DNA of 64,000 nt, from positions 470,362 through 534,361 of the forward strand of contig UESW01005075.1 of the NCBI GenBank assembly GCA_900491605.1, in the 5' to 3' direction. Position 1 is the stretch's first letter. Each line of letters starts with the position of its first letter. The translations under genes and the position numbers were made by a program. Shown piece by piece: positions 56,858 through 64,000 of the stretch. The notes under the pieces are model-generated. The model searched no databases. It saw nothing but the letters and a program-made list of their open reading frames with translations, and was not told where the DNA came from. Origin of the DNA: Calamus simplicifolius (taxonomy: Eukaryota; Streptophyta; Magnoliopsida; Arecales; Arecaceae).

Positions 56858-57936
56858 GCCCCGCCGATGCCGACTACATCCTCAGAGAAATCCACGAGGG
56901 CATTTGCGGGAATCATCTGGGGGGCAGATCCTTAGCCCAGAAGGCTCTCCGTCAGGGGTACTTCTGGCTCACTATGAAGGAGGACGCAGCCAAGCTAGTT
57001 CAAAGGTATGACGGCTGCCAGCGCCACACGCACATCCAACGTCAGCCACCTGCCCCGCTGAGCCCACTCTCGGCTCCGTGGCCCTTCGCCCAGTGGGAAA
57101 TGGACATCCTTGGACCGTTCCGCCTAGCTTCAGGACAGCGGAGATTCTTGTTAGTCGCCATCGACTATTTCACCAAGTGGGTCGAGGTCGAGGCGTTGGC
57201 CAAAATCACGGAGAGCAAAGTTAAGGCTTTCTTCTGGAAGTCGATCATATGCCGCTTTGGCTTGCCTCACACCCTCGTCACGGACAACGGCCGCCAATTC
57301 AACAATGAGGCATTCAAAGCCTTCTGCGAGGAGCTAGGCATTCACCACCGATTCACCTCTGTCGGCCACCCCCAGACCAACGGGGAGGCTGAGGTCATGA
57401 ACCGCACCATCCTCAGAGGGCTCAGGACTTGCCTAGACGGCTCCAAAGGGCGCTGGATAGAAGAGCTCCCCAGTGTGATATGGGCTTACCACACAATGCC
57501 CAGAGCTCCGACGGGCGAAACTCCTTTCAGCCTCTCCTTCGGATCCGAGGCCGTCATCCCCATCGAGATCGGATTGCCCAGTCCATGTGTGGAGTCCTTC
57601 AGTGAGGAAGGCAACTCCGCGCTGATTCGGGCCAACCTAGACTTCATCGACGAGGCGCATGACAGAGCGAGACTGCGCATGGCGACCTTTCGCCAGCAAG
57701 CGGCCAAGTACTACAACGCCCGGGTTCGTCCCAAGGTTTTTCGCCGCGGAGACTTGGTGCTACGAAAGGCCGAGGTATCAAAGCCTACCGAGGGGGGCAA
57801 GCTATCCCCCAACTGGGAAGCTCCCTACCGTGTCGCCGAGGCATTCCACCGGGGGGCATACAAACTAGAAGAGCTGGACGGGAAGCCCATTCCACGTACC
57901 TGGAATGCGAACAACCTCTGCCGATATTATCAATGA
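56707..57936 (+). CDS. Tat integrase
   Basis: A 409-residue open frame. The zinc motif region has IHEGICGNHLGGRSL and then VQRYDGCQRHTH, where the first cysteine of the HHCC set appears to be Tyr. The core carries WEMDILGPF (Asp), LVTDNGRQFNNEAF (Asp) and HPQTNGEAEVMNRTIL (Glu). The C-terminal part has FRRGDLVLRKAEV and WEAPYRVAEAFHRGAYKL. It has no chromodomain. Apart from the Cys change it looks complete. Confidence 0.9.
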   Translation: MDAYVRYLADDTLPNDRNEARLLKWRASKFILLDGRLYRRSFSYPLLKCVGPADADYILREIHEGICGNHLGGRSLAQKALRQGYFWLTMKEDAAKLVQRYDGCQRHTHIQRQPPAPLSPLSAPWPFAQWEMDILGPFRLASGQRRFLLVAIDYFTKWVEVEALAKITESKVKAFFWKSIICRFGLPHTLVTDNGRQFNNEAFKAFCEELGIHHRFTSVGHPQTNGEAEVMNRTILRGLRTCLDGSKGRWIEELPSVIWAYHTMPRAPTGETPFSLSFGSEAVIPIEIGLPSPCVESFSEEGNSALIRANLDFIDEAHDRARLRMATFRQQAAKYYNARVRPKVFRRGDLVLRKAEVSKPTEGGKLSPNWEAPYRVAEAFHRGAYKLEELDGKPIPRTWNANNLCRYYQ

Positions 57937-58009
57937 TGTACTCTCAAAGGCATAAGTAATAAAGAAAAAGGTCCTTTCTGGCGACACAGTTTGTCCTCCC
58001 TTGCGCCAA

Positions 58010-59270
58010 GTCTCTCAAAAGGAGCTTACTGGCATCGCGGCCCATGGGACACCACTCGGCCCCGGCACGGCGGTGCCCCCGAGTTGGTTAAGTCCCTAAA
58101 GGCTCTGTACCCAGCTGAGTCACCACCTGGGCGGCACACAAACCCCCAGGCTGGTTCAAAAGGAGCTCACTGGCATCGCGGCCCATGGAACACCACTCGG
58201 CCCCAGCACGGCGGTGCCCCCGAGTTGGTTAAGTCCCTAAAGGCTCCGTACCCGATTGAGTCGCCACCTGGGTGGCACACAAACCCCCAGGCTGGTTCAA
58301 AAGGAGCTCACTGGCATCGCGGCCCATGGGACACCACTCGGCCCCGGCATGGCGGTGCCCCCAAGTTGGTTAAGTCCCTAAAGGCTCTGTACCCGGCTGA
58401 GTCGCCACTTGGGCGGAACACAAACCCCCAGGCTGGTTCAAAAGGAGCTCACTGGCATCGCGGCCCATGGGACACCACTCGGCCCCGGCACGGCGGTGCC
58501 CCCGAGTTGGTTAAGTCCCTAAAGGCTCTGTACCCGGCTGAGTCACCACTTGGGTGGAACACAAACCCCCAAGCTGGTTCAAGAGGAGCTCACTGGCATC
58601 GCGGCCCACGGGACACCACTTGGCCCCGGCACGACGGTGCCCCGGAGTTGGTTAAGTCCCTAAAGGCTCCGTACCCGGCTGAGTCACCACCTGGACGGCA
58701 CACAAACCCCCAGGCTGGTTCAAAAGGAGCTCACTGGCATTGCGGCCCACGGGACACCACTCGGCCCCGGCACGGTGGTGCCTCCGAGTTGGTTAAGTCC
58801 CTAAAGGCTCCATACCCGGCTGAGTCGCCACTTGGGCGGAACACAAACCCTCAGGCTAGTTCAAAAGGAGCTCACTGGCATCGCGGCCTACGGGACACCA
58901 CTCGGCCCGGCACAGCGGTGCCCCGAGTTGGTTAAGTCCCTAAAGGCTCCGTACCCGACTGAGTCACCACTTGGGCGGAACACAAACCCCCAGGCTAGTT
59001 CAAGAGGAGCTCACTGGCATCACGGCCCACGGGACACCACTCGGCCCCGGCACGACGGTGCCCCTGAGTTTGTTAAGTCCCTAAAGGCTCCATACCCGGT
59101 TGAGTCGCCACCTGGGCGGCATACAAACCCCCAGGCTGGTTCAAAAGGAGCTCACTGGCATCGTGGCCCACGGGATACTACTCGGCCCCGGCACGACGGT
59201 GCCCCCGAGTCGGTTAAGACCCTAAAGGCTCCATCCCCGGCTGAGTCGCCCCTCGCAGCGGTTCCACACC
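58010..59270 (+). repeat. Nine 141-bp tandem repeats after the Tat integrase
   Basis: Units of 141 bp repeat from GGAGCTCACTGGCATCGCGG to ACACAAACCCCCAGGCTGG, about 90-97% alike. Because 141 is a multiple of three, one frame stays open for 314 codons with a 47-residue repeat (HWHRGP ... RPRHGGAPELVKSLKA). A single-base change near 58905 shifts it. Repeats in the 3' non-coding part of Tat elements are known; I read it as non-coding. Confidence 0.92.
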
Positions 59271-59495
59271 CACGAGGCGGTGCAAAAGGAACCTGACGAC
59301 GCCCAGCTCTCAGGTCATCCTCCGGGGTTCACTCCCGGACCCCGTGTTGGGAAAGGATTACTGGCCGCCCTCAGCTAGCCAAAGAAGGCATGTAGACGTC
59401 CATCCAAGGCAACGCAAGGTGCCAAGGTAAAGATTCTACACTCCTTTCGCTTAGCCGATGCGGGGCATGCAAGCTCGAGGAGTGTGGGGGGCATT

Positions 59496-61360
59496 TGATG
59501 GGGCCAGTTGACCCCATGAAAAATAAAATTTTTTGGACGGCCCCAAAGACCGATAGACTCCAGCGTCGGCCGCCAGCGTCGGCATCCAGCGATGGCCCCC
59601 AGCGCCAGCCTCTAGCGCTGGCCAAAGGCCGACAGACTCCAGCGCCAGCTTCCAGCGCCAGCCAAAGGCCGACAGCCGCCAGCGTCAGTCGCCAGCATCG
59701 GCCTCCAGCGACGGCCCCCAACGCCGGCCTCCAGCGCTGGCCAAAGGCCGACAGACTCCAGCGCCAGCCTCCAGCGCTGGCCAAAGGCTGACAGACTCCA
59801 GCGCTGGCCAAAGGCCGACAGCCGCCAGCGTCGGCCGCTAGTGTCGGCCTCCAGCGATGGCCCCCAGTGCCAGCCTCCAGCGCTGGCCAAAGGCTGACAG
59901 ACTCCAATGCCAGCCTTCAGCGCTGGCCAAAGGCCGACGGCCGCCAGCGTCAGCCGCCAGCGTCGGCCTCCAGCGACGGCCTCCATCGTTGGCCCCCAGC
60001 ACCAGCCTCCAGCGCTGGCCAAAGGCCGACAGACTCCAGCGCCAGCCTCCAGCACTGGCCAAAGGCCGACAGACTCCAGCGCCAGCCGCCAGCGCCGGCC
60101 TCCAGCGTCGGCCTCTAGCGTCATCTCCAGCGCCGGCGCATCAAAGGCCGACGCCACCAAGACCGGCACCTTAAAGGCCGGCATCTCCAAGACAGGCGAT
60201 CCCGGCATGTTCAAGCGAGTCGACCCCGGCACTTCCATCCTAGCCGGCCCCGCCTGATCCGAGTCGGCCCCGGCATGACCAAGCTAGGCGGCCCCGGCAT
60301 GTTCATCCCAGTCGGCCCCCTACGTCTCCAAACTAGGCGGCCCCGGCGTCCCCAGTTCCGCCGAGTCGGCCAAGGCCATCCTAGGCCGACCCGACTCGGC
60401 CCCGGCGTCTCCAGTTCCGCCGAGTCGGCCAAGGCCATCCTAGGCCGGCCCGACTCGGCCCCGGCGTCTCCAGTCCCGCCGAGTCGGCCAAGGCCATCCT
60501 ATGCCGGCCCGACTCAGCTCCGGCATCTCCTGTCCCGTCGAGTCGGCCAGGGCCATCCCAGGCCGGCCCGACTCGGCCCCGGCGTCTCCTGTCCCGTCGA
60601 GTCGGCCAGGGCCATCCCAGGCCGGCCCGACTCGGCCCCAGCGACTCCTGTCCCGCCGAGTCGGCTAAGGCCATCCCAGGCCGGCCCGACTCGGCCCCGG
60701 CGTCTCCTGTCTCGTCGAGTCGGCTAAGGCTATCCCAGGCCGGCCCGACTCGGCCCCGGCGTCTTCTATCCTGCCGAGTCGGCCAAGGCCATCCCAGGCC
60801 GGCCCGACTCAGCCCCGGCGTCTCCTGTTCCGCCGAGTCGGCCAGGGCCATCCTAGGCCGGCCCGGCTCGGCCCCGGCGTCTCCAGTTCCCGCCAGATCA
60901 GCCCAGCGATTCAAAAATCCGTTTCTCTGATGCGCGCCGCCCGACAGCGCCCGACGCGCACCGCTCGACAGCGCCGATGCGCGCCGCAGCGCCAACGTGC
61001 GCCGCCCAACAGCGCCAGATCCGACAATCCAATCGTCCCGCCGGCTGATGGGATGCAGACCCACGTGATCGTGCCAGCATCACCCCCTATAAAAGGGTAA
61101 ATTACGTCAAAAACCGGGTAAGACACATTTTACGCACTCGATGCCCTAACTCTCAAGGGAACTACTTGATCCTTCTGAGACCTCTCCCTTCTCAAGAGCT
61201 CTCTCGAGCTCCTTCTCTACTGTGACCTCTGTCACTAACTTGGACGTCGGAGGGTCCCACCGAAGAACCCTCTCCGGTCTTGGGACTTCTTTGTAGGCAA
61301 CCCGGTGAAGAAGAAGAGCCTCCGTTCCCGACGTCCAGGAGGGGTTATCGAGCGTCATCA
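59496..61360 (+). repeat. 3' LTR of the Tat element
   Basis: Preceded by the purine-rich GAGTGTGGGGGGCAT. Starts TGATGGGGCC, ends GAGCGTCATCA. TATA box at 61088. It is 253 bp shorter than the 5' LTR, mostly through fewer tandem units. Confidence 0.92.
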
Positions 61361-61365
61361 ATGAG

Positions 61366-63671
61366 CAAACAAGTTCTGTAGACAAATAATGAGTGGACAA
61401 GCTGGTCAAACAACTGAGGATTATGTGGTATAGAGGAAATAAGGACAAATGCAAGTAGACCAGAGTTATGAGTGCAGTGGTTTGAGCGCAAACTACCAAC
61501 TTAGGAAAATTTAATCAGAATCTAGTTTTCACTTGGGCCAGCAAATTAGAGATCAGTACACAGTTAATTCATCCTGTGTACGCAATAAATACTGTTTACA
61601 GATGAAGAATGAAGAGCAAATATATCTAAATTGACTAAAGTTGTTATCTGGAGATGGCCGATAATACAATTTAGGAAGAGCTCTCCAGAACCTTTCTGTA
61701 ATAATCTTGAACAAGCCATATTCGCATTAACACAGGGACCTTGTGAACTGGACCATCACTGATTCATTGAGCAAAGTCCTACTGGGGAGGGCTTGTTTAT
61801 GTTCAAACAGCTCATACTATTCTTCGGCTAGTATACTCTGCTGTTTTGTCCATTTCATGGTGTGAACGTGACAAATACCTTAATATATGGAGCAAGCAAG
61901 GAGTTGTTGCAAGAGAACGAAGATAATTAACAATGGCAGAATGCATCCAACAACTTTAAGCCTCTACAGAATTTGGGTTCAAAGGAGTACTAATGATACC
62001 GTAGATGGGACCATTCTGTTGATATTTACATGGTGAGGTTAGAATTTGGGTTCAAAGGAGTACTAGAGCATAAATGTTTAAGTATTAAAGATAGAACAAA
62101 TATAGGGTGGAGACACAGCAGACTTAGTTGGGACAAAGGTACCAAGACATAACTAGAACTGAAAATTGCGACAAACCTTTTTGCTTCCTAGGATTGCCTA
62201 CAAGAGTATTGAAGTATGTTCAATGCTGATTAAATTTTTTATTGACTGAAATTCAGGCATGACTCTCTGTTGTGCAATCTTGAATACCATAGACTCAAAT
62301 TATAAGACCAATTTGATGATATATGCCAATAAGAAGCAATAAGGAGCTTTAATGAGCATAACTGCAGGATAGATGAGGATGTTAAACTTTCATGTGGAAT
62401 CTAGGAGGATGTTGTTAAAAGAAATAGTACATCAGTTGATAAATGGAACCTGGATATATCTGGGGAAAAATGTTGAGGGGCTTTTTGGATGCCTGGATAT
62501 GTTACCCCATATAAAGGAGAAATTTTGGTTAAAGTTTTTTCTTTTTTTTAAAATTATATGGCTGCTAGGGATATCTTCCCATTCCACAATCCCCAGACGC
62601 AGCAATGCTAGATTCCATATGGAAGTTGATTTCCAGCATATTCATATATTTTCAGGATAAAATGATCCTAAGTTTCCCTGACTGCCAGAATTACTTCCTT
62701 CACACTGAAAACTACACTGATGATGGTTATTTAGTGAATATTTGGTGTACAATCGTCGGAATTGTATGGGCATCTAAACAGCTCTTGAGAATGTTTTGAA
62801 CATGTGGATCAATGACTAGAGATGCCATTAGTTAAAGGGGTATGGTACAAGGTTTAAAATCTTAGAGCTGTTGTAGATAAGGAGGTATGGACCAGTATCA
62901 TGCAGTGCCATATTGACATAAAATACATTTGTCAGTGCCAATGCAGCAAAAGTGTAGTGCCATGTGTTAGAAGAGTGATTTCAAAGTCTGTACTTGTACA
63001 GGTACCTTGCTAGTAAAATATATTGTGGCATGGCTCATATGGACTAGTGTGATACAATACCTTCAATCCATGGTCCAGATACTTGTGAAGAATTTTAGAA
63101 GTAGGGTGACCAAGGAAAAGTTGTATTAAATTAGTGGTGTATATTGACCTCAAACAAGAACCAGAAGTAGGATCCAAATAACAATCTATGCTCCTGCAAA
63201 CTGATGCTTTTATGTCACGTAATCAATGTCATGTTGGCAATTGCTACTGTTAACTTGAGTAATAGGAAGAGTGGAGGGGAAACAATTCTTAGTTCATGGA
63301 GTTGCAACTAATTAGTGACTGTGTTTTCTGCCACCTGCTCATGATTTTTTGAGTGCCCTAGTATAGACTTTTTTTTTTTTGCTTCCTGAACCATCCTGTG
63401 TGAGAGAAATTTGACAGGATGCTCTTTATTCTATGATAATGCACAGGTTTCATTGCCTGTACTAGCCATGGCACTTAATTCTTCTAAAACAAAGCATGAA
63501 ACTTGATTTGAAATTTGTTTGATAGTGCTATCTTGCTCCTGTACTTCTTTTTAAAATTTTTCTTATGGACCTCTAAAGGCTGAATTATACAAGTTTTTTT
63601 AGTTGATAAAAAAACTACTTATCCATCGCTCCTGGAATTATGCATCATAGCTTTTCTAATTATATATTTAG
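61366..63671. other. Non-coding DNA before the TPR 5' exons
   Basis: Probably intron or 5' flank of the TPR gene. I could not find the first exon with the expected organelle-type leader. Confidence 0.45.
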
Positions 63672-63949
63672 GTCGCCACTTGAGGAGAAAAAAGCTGAAG
63701 AGGACAAACTTAATCAACCAATAGATTATGATGCACCTGTTGAATCAGAACAGAGAACAATTGGACTTGGTACCAAGGTAAAGGACATCTTCTCATTGTT
63801 TTTATTTTTCCAACAAATCATCAGTATATAGGCTACAGGCCAGCTACATCTTCTGATTGGGCTTTGGATGCATGATAGTTGGGAGTTGGAGCAGCTGTTC
63901 TGGTTTTTGGTTTGGTTTTTGCTTTTGGCGACTTTCTTCCTAATGGAAG
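63672..63949 (+). CDS. TPR-repeat membrane protein, two N-terminal-half exons
   Basis: Exon 63672-63777 (acceptor TATATTTAG, donor AAG then GTAAAG) encodes an acid-rich stretch ending DAPVESEQRTIGLGTK. Exon 63879-63949 (acceptor ATAG, donor GAAG then GTAATG) encodes LGVGAAVLVFGLVFAFGDFL, a single membrane segment, and PNG. They match the region just after the leader of the At1g78915-type TPR protein as I recall it. Frames join correctly across the intron. The TPR repeats should follow beyond the window. The same family's last four exons lie at 26063-33281 on the same strand. Confidence 0.75.
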
Positions 63950-64000
63950 GTAATGAAATTCATATACTGTTCATGACACTATTCTTGCCCAAGGAACATT

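Larger units (their letters stand above)
50336..61360 (+). mobile_element. Tat-type Ty3/gypsy retrotransposon, 11 kb, defective
   Basis: LTRs of 2,118 and 1,865 bp bracket gag, protease, RT, RNase H, an additional RNase H-like domain and integrase, with no chromodomain. The 5-bp duplication ATGAG is perfect (50331-50335 and 61361-61365). A second RNase H between the first one and the integrase, the TTGGCGC primer site and tandem repeats after the integrase all point to the Tat lineage. The coding region has many frameshifts and stops, so it is not autonomous. Confidence 0.92.

Noticed and set aside
57991..58935. A 314-residue repeat protein
   Set aside because: Kept as a tandem repeat and not a gene: it follows the integrase stop, has no domain match, and the frame breaks within the array.

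Overview
The window is plant nuclear DNA. It has spliced gene fragments that match land-plant families (vacuolar H+-pyrophosphatase, IQD calmodulin-binding protein, a TPR membrane protein). It also carries Ty1/copia and Ty3/gypsy retrotransposons, a Mutator-like element with a plant mobile domain gene, hAT- and CACTA-type remnants and MITEs. It is a flowering plant; a monocot such as a palm is my guess and is not proven by anything here. About two thirds of the 64 kb is mobile DNA, and I see no complete ordinary host gene.

Layout. 0-2 kb: a chimeric locus in which IQD exons sit between an internal exon and the last residues of a V-type H+-pyrophosphatase. 2.3-3.2 kb: one end of a CACTA transposon. 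3.5-4.8 kb and 5.6-8.0 kb: two solo LTRs, each with a perfect 5-bp target duplication. 9.9-10.4 kb: a MITE. 11.2-19.5 kb: a small hAT element (8-bp duplication) split by a 7.3-kb chromodomain Ty3/gypsy element on the minus strand. 20.3-25.2 kb: an internally deleted Ty1/copia element (5-bp duplication) whose leader carries fragments of two host genes. 26.1-33.3 kb: the last four exons of a TPR protein, with introns holding a LINE-like tail and a MITE.

35.6-46.4 kb: a Mutator-like element arranged as one large imperfect palindrome. Each arm has a transposase gene and a convergent plant-mobile-domain (PMD) gene, with an 81-bp loop at the centre. The right arm keeps an uninterrupted 866-residue transposase; the left copy lacks its N-terminal half. 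Clusters of 27-bp hairpins lie in both terminal repeats and in the left intergenic spacer. 50.3-61.4 kb: an 11-kb Tat-type Ty3/gypsy element (5-bp duplication) with GC-rich repeat-laden LTRs and nine 141-bp tandem repeats after the integrase. 63.7-63.95 kb: two 5' exons of the same TPR family, same strand, but downstream of the 3' exons.

How it fits together: most insertions can be ordered from their target duplications (gypsy inside hAT; copia, Tat and solo LTRs into host DNA). Retroelement reading frames are broken by stops and frameshifts. The only coding unit that looks capable of making a full working protein is the right-arm MULE transposase.
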